A DNA stretch of 64,000 nucleotides. Origin: JAZNOL01 sp045580815 (lineage in GTDB: Bacteria; Bacillota; Clostridia; RUG12999). The position numbers were made by a program, and so were the translations under genes. Below the pieces are notes generated by a model that saw nothing but the letters and a program-made list of their open reading frames with translations, had not been told where the DNA came from and did not search any database. Below, in pieces: positions 1-7,194 of the stretch. Each line of letters opens with the position of its first letter. Position 1 is the first letter of the stretch. Location: the NCBI GenBank assembly GCA_045580815.1, contig JAZNOL010000048.1, forward strand, positions 1 to 64,000, read 5' to 3'.

Positions 1-228
1 GATATGCTGATTTTGGATGAAATTCTTGATGCTGTTGATGTGGAATATATTGCAGAAGCTGATTTGGAAAGATTTTTGAAAGAAAAACCGCAAAAACTTG
101 AAGTTGTACTTACAGGGAGAAAAGCAAGCGATAATCTGAAAAACATCGCACATTATATAAGTGAGATCAAGTGCGTAAAGCATCCGTATAATGACGGGGT
201 GCAGGCACGAAAAGGAATTGAACTGTAA
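1..228 (+). CDS. cobO: Cob(I)alamin adenosyltransferase, C-terminal part (partial)
   Basis: The reading frame is open from the first base of the window and ends at a TAA, so only about the last 75 residues of the protein are present. The sequence carries the C-terminal hallmarks of the CobO/CobA/BtuR family: LILDEILDAV (the second nucleotide-binding acidic motif), EVVLTGR, and the terminal VKHPYNDGVQARKGIEL. The enzyme transfers the 5'-deoxyadenosyl group of ATP to the cobalt of cob(I)alamin or a corrinoid precursor, giving adenosylcobalamin. It is followed at once by a terminator hairpin and the convergent spoVG gene, so it ends its transcription unit. A second cobalamin-linked locus lies near 11.3-14.9 kb. 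Confidence 0.9.
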   Translation, partial: DMLILDEILDAVDVEYIAEADLERFLKEKPQKLEVVLTGRKASDNLKNIAHYISEIKCVKHPYNDGVQARKGIEL

Positions 229-234
229 AAAAAT

Positions 235-275
235 AGGTTTTGACAACAGTGATTTTGTCAAAACCTGCTTTTTTA
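235..275. terminator. Bidirectional intrinsic terminator between cobO and spoVG
   Basis: A perfect 12-bp stem (arms 235-246 and 255-266) with an 8-base loop is followed by a T-rich run on the plus strand and flanked by an A run on the other side, so it can end both the plus-strand cobO and the minus-strand spoVG. Confidence 0.85.
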
Positions 276-551
276 TTGATCATAAACATCGGGATTTGCC
301 TGTGCTTTTTCAAACTCGGCAATAACTGCGTCATTTAATTTTTGCCGTATGTCGGCATTTATAGGATGAGCAACATCCATAAAATCACCGTCAGCTGATT
401 TGCGACTTGGCATGGCAACAAAGGTTTTGTCCTGTGCCTGTATTATTTTAATGTCATGTACAACAAATTGGTTATCAAATGTGACAGAAACAACAGCTCG
501 CATTTTCCCGTCATTGTTTAATTTTCTTATTTTGATATCCGAAATTTCCAT
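273..551 (-). CDS. spoVG: Septation / RNA-binding regulator SpoVG
   Basis: The 92-residue product matches the SpoVG family end to end: MEISDIKIRK start, FDNQFVVHDIKII, FVAMPSRKSADGDFMDVAHPIN, then a short acidic tail. SpoVG is a small nucleic-acid-binding regulator involved in sporulation septation and in expression of surface and virulence genes in Firmicutes. I place the start at the ATG at 551 rather than the GTG at 563, because GGTGGTG lies 5-8 bases in front of the ATG and the family normally begins ME(I/V)(S/T)D. It is transcribed toward the terminator at 235-275. The upstream neighbours on the same strand (600-1526) are small proteins of unknown function with a 48-base gap, so cotranscription is possible. 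Confidence 0.95.
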   Translation of the reverse strand: MEISDIKIRKLNNDGKMRAVVSVTFDNQFVVHDIKIIQAQDKTFVAMPSRKSADGDFMDVAHPINADIRQKLNDAVIAEFEKAQANPDVYDQ

Positions 552-599
552 GTAATTCACCACCCGGAAATATTTTAGTCAAAATGGAAGAAAATTATA

Positions 600-854
600 C
601 TATGTCATCAAAATAAAAATAAGTGCAAAAACAGTTAAAAGGTCCGGCTCGTCATCTGTTATAAGTGCAATTATAAGGGCGGCAATAAGAATTTCATCAG
701 AACCGATATTTTTAAAAAAATCACTTAAACCGCTGCTTTGGTGATTTGTATTATAAACGGGTGACGGTGGGGCAGGCGGTTTTATGTGAAGCGGTTTTGG
801 CTTGATTGAGGCTTTTGGCGTAAGTTCATATTTTTGGTAATACTCACGTCTCAT
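600..854 (-). CDS. Small proline-rich protein with a C-terminal hydrophobic segment
   Basis: An 84-residue protein of unknown function. The N-terminal half is basic and proline-rich (PKASIKPKPLHIKPPAPPSP). The C-terminal half holds SDEILIAALIIALITD followed by a second hydrophobic stretch LLTVFALIFILMT, which would form one or two membrane segments. Small proteins ending in this SDEI-LLAL-hydrophobic pattern are common in Clostridia, but I know of no assigned role. It is the last gene of a tight three-gene group (spacing 5 and 7 bases), which supports it being real and cotranscribed with the two genes at 860-1526. Confidence 0.75.
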   Translation of the reverse strand: MRREYYQKYELTPKASIKPKPLHIKPPAPPSPVYNTNHQSSGLSDFFKNIGSDEILIAALIIALITDDEPDLLTVFALIFILMT

Positions 855-859
855 AAAAT

Positions 860-1258
860 TTATTTAAAAAGCTTGTCAAGTCCGATTGCCGAAGACATAT
901 TTATAATCTGCATTACGGTAATTGCACTTTCAATGCGGCCGCTTCGCTTTTCGCTCAGGCACGGTTTTAAAGCCTTTAAAAGTGTAACACGCCGGTCGCT
1001 TTTTCCGGAAAACATATTCTGTAAAACCCCGGAGGATAAAACAGAACCAAAATCGAATGACTGATTTTCATCGGTTTCTTTTTTGTTTCCCAAAAGTGAA
1101 AACAGTAAGTTTTCGGCAGATGTGTCAGAACTTTCTTCGGCTGTATTTTCCTCCTGCGGAATAAAATTTTCTATAATTCCGGAAAGTTTTTCTTTGGCAC
1201 CGTCATCTGCAAGCAGTTGACGCATAAGGTCAACCGCTTTGTCAAGTTCATCCGCCAT
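860..1258 (-). CDS. Conserved clostridial protein of unknown function
   Basis: A 132-residue, acidic, probably cytosolic protein with no signal peptide. It starts MADELDKAVDLMRQLLADDG, has a central low-complexity acidic/serine region (about residues 35-50), and ends in a basic, better-ordered segment LLKALKPCLSEKRSGRIESA followed by a hydrophobic helix. The C-terminal KPxLSEKR-S-RI-A pattern recurs in clostridial genomes as I remember it, always without known function. The gene is the middle of a three-gene minus-strand group; it begins 7 bases after the upstream gene and is followed 5 bases later by the 84-residue membrane protein. Confidence 0.75.
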   Translation of the reverse strand: MADELDKAVDLMRQLLADDGAKEKLSGIIENFIPQEENTAEESSDTSAENLLFSLLGNKKETDENQSFDFGSVLSSGVLQNMFSGKSDRRVTLLKALKPCLSEKRSGRIESAITVMQIINMSSAIGLDKLFK

Positions 1259-1265
1259 TGCTTTG

Positions 1266-1526
1266 TTATTTAAGTAATGCTTTGAGTCTGTTTACAAAAG
1301 ATGAATCAAGGCTTCCCAGTTTGTTCATGAGATTTGCAAGGTCATCGGGATTTTTTGTCTGAAGTTGTTTTTTCAGCATATCAATATTTAAGTTTGACAG
1401 CATTTTTCCAAGAGCACTGCCCCCCGAACTACTTGAAAGTTGAGACAGTTTTTCTTTGAGCTGTTCATCCGACATTTCTGCAACACGGCGTACATCTTCG
1501 GAGCTTATGCGGTTAGAATTGTTCAT
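1266..1526 (-). CDS. Small helical protein of unknown function
   Basis: An 86-residue soluble protein predicted to be mostly helical with a short serine/glycine-rich break (SSSSGGSALGKML). It begins MNNSNRISSEDVRRVAEMSD and ends VNRLKALLK. No enzyme motif or DNA-binding motif is evident. It is the first gene of the group 1526-600. The upstream sequence holds a MITE-like inverted repeat (1551-1710) that ends 24 bases from the start codon, so the element may have replaced or become part of the promoter region. Confidence 0.75.
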   Translation of the reverse strand: MNNSNRISSEDVRRVAEMSDEQLKEKLSQLSSSSGGSALGKMLSNLNIDMLKKQLQTKNPDDLANLMNKLGSLDSSFVNRLKALLK

Positions 1527-1550
1527 GGCTAAAACACCTTTCTGATTTTG

Positions 1551-1710
1551 TTAGCCTTAACTTAGCAATCCGAACCACGATTTTAAGTTGCAGATTTCCG
1601 CTTTTGCTGTGTTAAAATACTCGGAAATTGTCGCCCGGCAAAGACGAGAAACTAAAATATGCCGGAATTCCACCGTTTGAGGCGGATTCGGATTGCTTAG
1701 TTAAGGCTAA
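1551..1710. repeat. MITE-like element with 24-bp terminal inverted repeats
   Basis: Bases 1551-1574 and 1687-1710 are reverse complements with a single mismatch in 24 positions. They enclose 112 bases without a plausible gene. Both ends are defined by TTAGCCTTAA / TTAAGGCTAA. Such short elements with long terminal inverted repeats and no transposase fit a miniature inverted-repeat transposable element or a similar intergenic repeat. No convincing target-site duplication is visible at the edges. Confidence 0.6.
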
Positions 1711-1753
1711 TATCAGTATATGCATAAACAAGTCAAAAAGTACATTTGGGGTG

Positions 1754-2476
1754 TTATTGCTGTGTTTCAATAATGTTTTTCCAATATCTTTTAGGCATAT
1801 ATGAACGTTGTTGGCGGGGATTTGTACGTTCCTTGATTGCTATTGATTTATAAAAAGCACACCATATCTGTTCGTATTCGTCACATCCTTCAACTGTATC
1901 AACGGTGCAATCGCATATAGTGGTGTTTTTTTCAAGATGAACGGCGGCAATGCATCGCCCGGTATCCCGGATAATCCATTTTTCATACGGCATACGCCGT
2001 TCAAAATGCTTATATAGTATTGGAAGAATATTATGGTCAGGCGTTATGTCCGACAAAAATATATTGTCAATGGACTTAAACCGGACAAATCCCTTAAACC
2101 GATGGTTTTCAAAAAGAACCTTGTTTTTAAGTATCAGTGCCTCGTTCACGGTAGGGCAGTAGTTGTGATTGTAGATGCTTTTGCCGTATAAAAGCCCGTC
2201 TTTTATAAATTGCAACGCAACTGTTCCGCAATTTACCGTATCTGCAAGATATAAATAATATATATCATAAAAAAACTGTGAAGATATTTTTTCTTTTAAT
2301 CCAATGGCAACACGCTGTGCTTTCTTATCATCGGTTGTAATAAAAATTGCGTCAAAAAGAGACTGCTGTAAAAAGTTTTTTTGTGCAATGATTTCGTTTG
2401 TTTCGTTTTTAAATTTGAAAGATTCAAATACACAAGTAAGGTATCCTTCAAAGGAGTTGTCGTAAACTAAAATCAT
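1754..2476 (-). CDS. Probable DNA metabolism protein (TIGR03915/DUF4130 type), partner of radical SAM protein
   Basis: The 240-residue product resembles the TIGR03915 family ('probable DNA metabolism protein', DUF4130), which is found linked to a radical SAM protein and, in other bacteria, fused to a uracil-DNA glycosylase domain. Recognisable parts are the N-terminal LVYDNSFEGYLTCVFESF, the central HRFKGFVRF, the metal/acid-rich DITPDHNILPILYKHFERRM, and the C-terminal RQQRSYMPKRYWKNI. I start it at ATG 2476, which has GAGG seven bases upstream and overlaps the TGA of the upstream gene in an ATGA junction, the usual sign of translational coupling. No UDG domain is attached here. Its biochemical activity is not established; a role in DNA repair or modification is inferred from family and from the LexA-type boxes upstream of the operon. 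Confidence 0.85.
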   Translation of the reverse strand: MILVYDNSFEGYLTCVFESFKFKNETNEIIAQKNFLQQSLFDAIFITTDDKKAQRVAIGLKEKISSQFFYDIYYLYLADTVNCGTVALQFIKDGLLYGKSIYNHNYCPTVNEALILKNKVLFENHRFKGFVRFKSIDNIFLSDITPDHNILPILYKHFERRMPYEKWIIRDTGRCIAAVHLEKNTTICDCTVDTVEGCDEYEQIWCAFYKSIAIKERTNPRQQRSYMPKRYWKNIIETQQ

Positions 2477-3762
2477 ACGCACACCTCGCTGAGTAAATGT
2501 GCGGTCGGCAAAGATTCAAAAAGCGAAAGTTGACGTGGTTCAAGCTGAAGACTGCGATAGTCAACAAGACTGTTTTCCACAATGCCGGGACTGCGCTCTA
2601 AAATGTTTGCTCCGTGACGTAAGTCTTTGCAACAGATGAAATATTTTGCGCGCTTTAAAACAACGCCTATTCGTTTTAAATCCTGAACACAGAGGTTTGT
2701 GCTACGCCTTGCACTAAGTATCCGCAAAACAGATTTTACGCCTATTCCGGGCACACGAAGAAGCTCTTCTTTTGAGGCGGTATTAACGTCAACGGGAAAA
2801 AACTCCGGATGTCGCACCGCCCATGCACATTTAGGGTCAAGAAGCTGTGAAAAGTTGGGGTTGTATTCGTCAAGCAGTTCTTCCGCACGAAATCCGTAAA
2901 ATCTAAGGAGCCAATCTGCCTGATACAGCCTGTGCTCGCGCAGAAGCGGGGGAGAAAAATCGGTCCGGTTTGGCAAGGCAGGGTGCGTTCCTACAGGAAT
3001 ATAAGCAGAATAAAACACGCGTTTTAGCTTATATTTGTCATAGAGCCCCTGCGTAAGTCGCATTATCTTTAAATCGGTTTCCGGAGATGCTCCCACAATC
3101 ATCTGTGTTGTCTGCCCGGCAGGTGCAAATTTGGGTGTTTTTTTATACTGTTTTGATTCAATGGCGTTTATGTCGCGGAACTCGGAAATTGTCTGCATTG
3201 AAGAAAAAATTGCAGTTTTTGTTTTTTGCGGAGCAAGAAGTTTTAAAGAATTTTCGCTTGGCAGCTCGATATTTGCACTCAGTCTGTCTGCAAGAAGTCC
3301 GATTTGCTCGGTCAGATGTCTGCTGCTGCCGGGAATTGCCTTTACATGTATATATCCGCAAAAACCGTATTCAAATCGCAGAATTTTCAGCGTTTTTATG
3401 AAAAGCTCCATTGTATAATCGGCATTTTTTATAATTGCAGAGCTTAAAAACAGCCCTTCTATATAATTTCGTTTATAAAATTCAATTGTTATGTCGGCAA
3501 GCTCTCTGGGGGAAAATGTGGCACGGGGAACATCATTGCTTTTTCGGTTTATGCAATAGGCGCAGTCATAACTGCAACAATTTGACATAAGCACTTTTAA
3601 AAGCGAAATGCACCGCCCGTCAGATGCCCAGCTGTGACATATGCCGCTTATGTGGCCATTGCCGATTTTGCCGGTGTTTTTTCTTCCGCTTCCGCTTGAA
3701 GAGCAGGATGCATCATACTTTGCGGCATCGGCGAGAATTTCAATTTTTTTTGCGGCATCCAC
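2473..3762 (-). CDS. Putative DNA modification/repair radical SAM protein (TIGR03916 type)
   Basis: This is the radical SAM partner of the TIGR03915-type protein. It holds the 4Fe-4S motif CxxxCxxC (CSYDCAYC, about residues 63-70 from my start), a radical SAM barrel with LFLSSAI and GYIHVKAIPG, and a C-terminal helix-hairpin-helix region (VNTASKEELLRVPGIGVKSV, about residues 325-345) of the kind that binds DNA. The ATG at 3777 is very close to the promoter and lacks a Shine-Dalgarno sequence; the GTG at 3762 has GGAG nine bases upstream and gives the family-like start MDAAKKIEILADAAKYD, so I prefer 3762. The gene is the first of a two-gene operon behind a consensus sigma-A promoter with two GAAC-N4-GTTC type LexA boxes. 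The chemistry is unknown for the family. Confidence 0.88.
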   Translation of the reverse strand: MDAAKKIEILADAAKYDASCSSSGSGRKNTGKIGNGHISGICHSWASDGRCISLLKVLMSNCCSYDCAYCINRKSNDVPRATFSPRELADITIEFYKRNYIEGLFLSSAIIKNADYTMELFIKTLKILRFEYGFCGYIHVKAIPGSSRHLTEQIGLLADRLSANIELPSENSLKLLAPQKTKTAIFSSMQTISEFRDINAIESKQYKKTPKFAPAGQTTQMIVGASPETDLKIMRLTQGLYDKYKLKRVFYSAYIPVGTHPALPNRTDFSPPLLREHRLYQADWLLRFYGFRAEELLDEYNPNFSQLLDPKCAWAVRHPEFFPVDVNTASKEELLRVPGIGVKSVLRILSARRSTNLCVQDLKRIGVVLKRAKYFICCKDLRHGANILERSPGIVENSLVDYRSLQLEPRQLSLFESLPTAHLLSEVCV

Positions 3763-3780
3763 AAAAATCAACTCCATTAT

Positions 3781-3834
3781 CGAACGTTAGTTCTATTATA
3801 GCACACCAAAAGCGATTTGTCAAACATATGTTCG
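3781..3834 (-). promoter_or_regulatory. Sigma-A promoter with two LexA (SOS/Cheo-box) operators for the radical SAM operon
   Basis: On the minus strand TTGACA (3823-3818) and TATAAT (3800-3795) are both perfect consensus with a 17-base spacer. One box, read on the minus strand as CGAACATATGTTTG (3834-3821), overlaps the -35 element. The other, read on the plus strand as CGAACGTTAGTTCT (3781-3794), lies just downstream of the -10 and contains exact GAAC-N4-GTTC. Both match the Gram-positive LexA consensus CGAAC-N4-GTTCG closely. Binding at either would block RNA polymerase, so damage-inducible expression is expected. Confidence 0.8.
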
Positions 3835-3945
3835 ATAAAAAATAATTTTTGTTAAAATTGACGATATTGAGAAATGTAAATAATGCTTTTTGCACAATAA
3901 CCATATTATAATCAAAAAGATATGTTTTTTTTGTCGTAGTTTGCA

Positions 3946-3974
3946 TTGACAAAAATAAGTTTTTGAGGTATAAT
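3946..3974 (+). promoter_or_regulatory. Sigma-A promoter of the aldolase gene
   Basis: TTGACA at 3946-3951 and TATAAT at 3969-3974, both exact consensus, with a 17-base spacer. The transcript would have a leader of about 37 bases ending in GAGGAGGA and the ATG at 4018. Confidence 0.85.
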
Positions 3975-4017
3975 ATAGTTGTATAAAAATTCAAAACTCT
4001 TTGAGGAGGATAAATAA

Positions 4018-4881
4018 ATGTTAGTTTCAGCAAAAGACATGCTTCAGAAAGCAAAAGCAGGCAAATATGCCGTAGGTCAGTTCAACATCAACAACCTGGA
4101 ATGGACAAAAGCAATTCTTCTTACAGCACAGGAAAATAATTCACCTGTTATTCTTGGTGTTTCAGAAGGTGCAGGCAAATATATGGGTGGTTATCATGCT
4201 GTTGTAGGCATGGTTAACGGTCTTATTCAGGATATGGGTATTACTGTTCCGGTTGCACTTCACCTTGACCACGGTTCATACGAAGGTGCATTCAAAGTTA
4301 TCGAAGCAGGTTTTTCTTCAGTTATGTTTGACGGTTCACACTATCCTATTGAAGAAAATATTGCAAAAACAAAAGAAATCATTGAGCTTGCACATTCAAA
4401 AGGCATTTCAATGGAAGCAGAAGTTGGCGCTATCGGTGGCGAAGAAGACGGTGTTGTAGGCAACGGCGAAGTTGCTGATCCCGAAGAATGCAAAATGATT
4501 GCTGACCTTGGTGTAGATATGCTTGCAGCAGGTATCGGTAATATTCACGGCAAATATCCGGCAAACTGGCAGGGTCTTAACTTTGATGTTCTTGCAAAAA
4601 TTCAGGAGCTCACAACAACAATGCCTCTCGTTCTTCACGGCGGCACAGGTATTCCGGAAGAAATGATTAAAAAAGCCATTTCTCTTGGTGTATCAAAAAT
4701 CAACGTTAATACAGAATGTCAGCTTGCATTCGCTGAAGCTACAAGAAAATATATTGAAGACGGTAAAGACCTTCAGGGCAAAGGCTTTGACCCGCGTAAA
4801 CTTCTTGCACCGGGCTTTGAAGCTATTAAAGCTACCGTTAAAGAAAAAATGGAACTTTTCGGTTCTGTAAACAAAGCATAA
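4018..4881 (+). CDS. fba: Class II fructose-1,6-bisphosphate aldolase
   Basis: A 287-residue class II (zinc-dependent) aldolase that cleaves fructose 1,6-bisphosphate into dihydroxyacetone phosphate and glyceraldehyde 3-phosphate in glycolysis and gluconeogenesis. Visible family motifs are YAVGQFNINN near the N-terminus, HLDHG (about residue 81-85; catalytic Asp and zinc-binding His), VMFDGSHYP, EAEVGAIGGEEDG, GIGNIHG, LHGGTGIP and INVNTE. Length and motifs are complete. The start has GAGGAGGA eight bases upstream and the gene has its own consensus promoter, fitting high constitutive expression. It is monocistronic: the next feature is a TPP riboswitch with its own terminator. Confidence 0.97.
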   Translation: MLVSAKDMLQKAKAGKYAVGQFNINNLEWTKAILLTAQENNSPVILGVSEGAGKYMGGYHAVVGMVNGLIQDMGITVPVALHLDHGSYEGAFKVIEAGFSSVMFDGSHYPIEENIAKTKEIIELAHSKGISMEAEVGAIGGEEDGVVGNGEVADPEECKMIADLGVDMLAAGIGNIHGKYPANWQGLNFDVLAKIQELTTTMPLVLHGGTGIPEEMIKKAISLGVSKINVNTECQLAFAEATRKYIEDGKDLQGKGFDPRKLLAPGFEAIKATVKEKMELFGSVNKA

Positions 4882-4921
4882 TTGATTTGTTTAAACCGGC
4901 AACAGCCGTAAAAATTTAATA

Positions 4922-5008
4922 TTCGGGGGAGCTTGTGATTCAGGCTGAGAGGAAGAAAGTTATCTTCGACCCTTTTAACCTGATTTGGATAATGCCAACG
5001 TAGGAAGA
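4922..5008 (+). ncRNA. TPP riboswitch (THI element) upstream of cytX
   Basis: The conserved THI-box core is complete: CGGGGGAGC, then GGCTGAGAGG, GACCCTTTTAACCTGATTTG and GGATAATGCCAACGTAGGAA. Both the pyrimidine-binding half (P2-P3, CTGAGA) and the pyrophosphate-binding half (P4-P5, TGCCAACG) are present. It is followed by a terminator hairpin at 5032-5066, so thiamine pyrophosphate should favour premature termination of the thiamine salvage operon. Confidence 0.95.
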
Positions 5009-5031
5009 GTTTTAAAACTCGTTTATTTAAA

Positions 5032-5066
5032 GCGAAGTTATCTGTTTTGGGTAACTTCGCTTTTTT
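5032..5066 (+). terminator. Riboswitch-controlled intrinsic terminator
   Basis: GCGAAGTTA (5032-5040) pairs with TAACTTCGC (5052-5060) and is followed by six T residues (5061-5066). It lies between the TPP aptamer and the cytX start and is the likely expression platform. Confidence 0.85.
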
Positions 5067-5114
5067 CGTTCATTGACAAAAAAACAGGCTTTCCCGGGAA
5101 AAGGAAGGATAAAA

Positions 5115-6287
5115 ATGAAAGAAAAAACATCAACAGTATCAAACGGATTAATCTGGTTCGGAGCAGGCGTATCAATTGCCGAAATATTAACAGGCACACT
5201 TATTGCACCGCTGGGATTTGCAAAAGGTATAGCGGCAATCGTGACAGGGCATATTATCGGATTTTTGCTTATGTTTTTTGCCGGGATTATAGGCGGCAGA
5301 ACCGAAAAAAGTGCAATGGAAACAGTGAAAATTTCTTTTGGACAAAAAGGCACCTTACTGTTTTCGGCTTTAAATGTGATTCAGCTTGTGGGATGGACAG
5401 CCGTTATGATAATAAGCGGAGCCGCGGCGGCAAATGCTGTTTTACCGTCGGTTAATGTGCCGGTGTGGTGCGTTGTCATTGCGGTGCTTATTACTGTGTG
5501 GATTATGCTTGGTGCAAAAAATCTTGAAAAAGTAAACGTGGTATCGGTAAGTGCACTTTTTATACTCACGCTTATAATGAGTGTTACTGTGTTTAAAGGA
5601 GGAAAAACAGCTTTGACGGGCGATGGCATAACGTTTGGTGCGGCAGTAGAGCTTTCGGTAGCAATGCCGCTTTCGTGGCTGCCTCTTATATCCGATTATA
5701 CACGCAACGCCAAAAAATCGGTTGTGGCAACATCAGTCAGCTGTGTTGCATACTTTGTTGCAAGCGTCTGGATGTATGCAATCGGTCTTGGAGCGGCTGT
5801 TTTTACCGGAAAATCTGATGTTGCACTTGTCATAGCACAGTCAGGACTTGGCATAGGTGCACTTGTTATTGTAATTTTTTCAACAGTTACAACAACATTT
5901 TTGGATGCATATTCTGCCGGAGTGAGCATGGAAAGTATTTCAAAAAGAATTAAAGAAAAACCGGCAGCGATTGTTGTTTGCTTAATAGGTATGCTTCTTG
6001 CAATATTTACGCCCATAACAAGGTTTGAAGATTTTCTTTATTTTATAGGCTCGGTTTTTGCACCAATGACGGCGATCCTGATTGCTGATTATTATATACT
6101 GAAAAAAGATAAATCACATAAAAAAGCTGATTTTACAAATATCGTAATCTGGTTTGTTGGATTTGTTTTTTACAGAGTAATGATGAACATCGAAACTCCG
6201 CTGGGATATACACTTCCTGCCATGGTTGCGGTGGGCATTGTTTGTATAGTTACAGAAAAAATAAAAAAGGCGGTGATAAAAAAATAA
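5115..6287 (+). CDS. cytX: Hydroxymethylpyrimidine transporter CytX (NCS1 family)
   Basis: A 390-residue membrane protein of the nucleobase:cation symporter-1 family with about twelve hydrophobic segments, typical length for CytX. CytX is the putative importer of hydroxymethylpyrimidine (HMP), the pyrimidine precursor of thiamine. The start IWFGAGVSIAEILTGTLIAP, the central MPLSWLPLISDYTR and the C-terminal FAPMTAILIADYY are family-like. I choose ATG 5115 (MKEKTSTV), preceded by GGAAGGA; the earlier ATG at 5073 lies just after the terminator. It is the first gene of cytX-thiW-thiM-thiE-thiD, under the TPP riboswitch, so control by thiamine pyrophosphate supports the assignment. Confidence 0.92.
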   Translation: MKEKTSTVSNGLIWFGAGVSIAEILTGTLIAPLGFAKGIAAIVTGHIIGFLLMFFAGIIGGRTEKSAMETVKISFGQKGTLLFSALNVIQLVGWTAVMIISGAAAANAVLPSVNVPVWCVVIAVLITVWIMLGAKNLEKVNVVSVSALFILTLIMSVTVFKGGKTALTGDGITFGAAVELSVAMPLSWLPLISDYTRNAKKSVVATSVSCVAYFVASVWMYAIGLGAAVFTGKSDVALVIAQSGLGIGALVIVIFSTVTTTFLDAYSAGVSMESISKRIKEKPAAIVVCLIGMLLAIFTPITRFEDFLYFIGSVFAPMTAILIADYYILKKDKSHKKADFTNIVIWFVGFVFYRVMMNIETPLGYTLPAMVAVGIVCIVTEKIKKAVIKK

Positions 6288-6324
6288 TTACCTTTGTAAC
6301 GAGATGTTTCAAAAAACGTTTGCA

Positions 6325-6457
6325 GGCGGGGAGCTCCGCAGGCAGATGGAAATATCCTTTATATATAAGCGATGGGAACCCGTGTTTCGGGGTGAGAGGA
6401 GAAAAGTTTATTCTCGACCGGGCGAAGCGTTTTTGCGACTTCGTATTAAAATACGAA
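6325..6457 (+). promoter_or_regulatory. Degenerate or half TPP-riboswitch-like leader of thiW
   Basis: This intergenic segment has the 5' part of a THI element: GGCGGGGAGC (6325-6334), a long P3-like arm, then GGGGTGAGAGGA (6389-6400) and GACC (6416-6419), lining up with the first TPP riboswitch at 4922. The pyrophosphate-sensing part, expected next as AACCTGA...TAATGCCAACGTAGG, is absent. In its place are two overlapping, mutually exclusive hairpins (6423-6443; 6440-6457), the second directly in front of the AGGA ribosome binding site of thiW. It may be a decayed riboswitch or a variant that senses a different ligand. Confidence 0.6.
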
Positions 6458-6471
6458 ACGAGGAAAAACAA

Positions 6472-7194
6472 ATGAAAAACTCTGAAAAACTTTTAAAACT
6501 GGCAGTACTTTCAATGATGGTGGCACTTGGCGTGGTGATTTCGCCCATACTTCGTTTTGAGGGAATGTGCCCTATGGCACACCTGATAAACATAGTGTGT
6601 TCGGTGCTTTTGGGTCCGTGGTATTCACTTCTTTGTGCAACCGTTATCGGTGTAATCAGAATGTCAATTATGGGCATACCGCCCATTGCACTTACCGGTG
6701 CAATATTCGGGGCGTTTTTGTCAGGCGTGTTTTACCGCATATCCAAAGGAAAACTGCTTTTTGCGGTGCTTGGCGAGATTGTCGGTACAGGTATTATAGG
6801 TGCAATTCTGTCATACCCGGTAATGACAATTCTTTGGGGAAAAACAGGACTAAGCTGGATGTTTTACGTGCCGTCATTTATATGCGGAACACTTATTGGC
6901 GGAAGCATAGCCTTTGTGTTTCTCAAGAAACTTGCCGCAAACGGAATGCTGACACAATTTCAGCAAAAGCTTGGCACACAAAGTTATGAAGATAACAGCG
7001 GAATTATAGGAAACGGAGTTGCAATTGCGGCATTTGGAGTGATATGCTATCTGGTAATTGAAATTCTGACAGGTATATTTAAAATGCAGTCGCCTGTGTG
7101 GTCGTATATATCATTTTCGGCACTTGTCATTTTTATTGTTGTTGCAGTAGTTTATATTATAACCAAAAAACTTAAAAAGGCAGATGAGGTGTAA
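6472..7194 (+). CDS. thiW: Thiazole transporter S component ThiW, with C-terminal extension
   Basis: ThiW is the substrate-specific membrane component of an energy-coupling-factor importer for the thiazole precursor of thiamine (hydroxyethylthiazole). The protein has 240 residues. The first about 165 residues carry the family pattern: LAVLSMMVALGVVISPILRF, EGMCPMAHLINIV, LLGPWYSLLCATVIG. The remaining about 70 residues add two hydrophobic segments (FGVICYLVIEILTGIF and FSALVIFIVVAVVYIITKKL) beyond the usual ThiW length. The start at 6472 has AGGA eight bases upstream; an upstream in-frame ATG at 6304 would run through the structured leader and is rejected. No ECF ATPase or T component is nearby, so it must use a shared module. 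Its stop overlaps the thiM start (TAATG). Confidence 0.92.
   Translation: MKNSEKLLKLAVLSMMVALGVVISPILRFEGMCPMAHLINIVCSVLLGPWYSLLCATVIGVIRMSIMGIPPIALTGAIFGAFLSGVFYRISKGKLLFAVLGEIVGTGIIGAILSYPVMTILWGKTGLSWMFYVPSFICGTLIGGSIAFVFLKKLAANGMLTQFQQKLGTQSYEDNSGIIGNGVAIAAFGVICYLVIEILTGIFKMQSPVWSYISFSALVIFIVVAVVYIITKKLKKADEV

Noticed and set aside
4985..5455. 156-codon plus-strand frame through the TPP riboswitch and cytX start
   Set aside because: It runs across the aptamer, the terminator and the first third of cytX in another frame, has basic low-quality composition and no family match.
6304..6471. N-terminal extension of thiW from ATG 6304
   Set aside because: The extension covers the riboswitch-like leader; the ATG at 6472 has a proper ribosome binding site and gives the family-like start.
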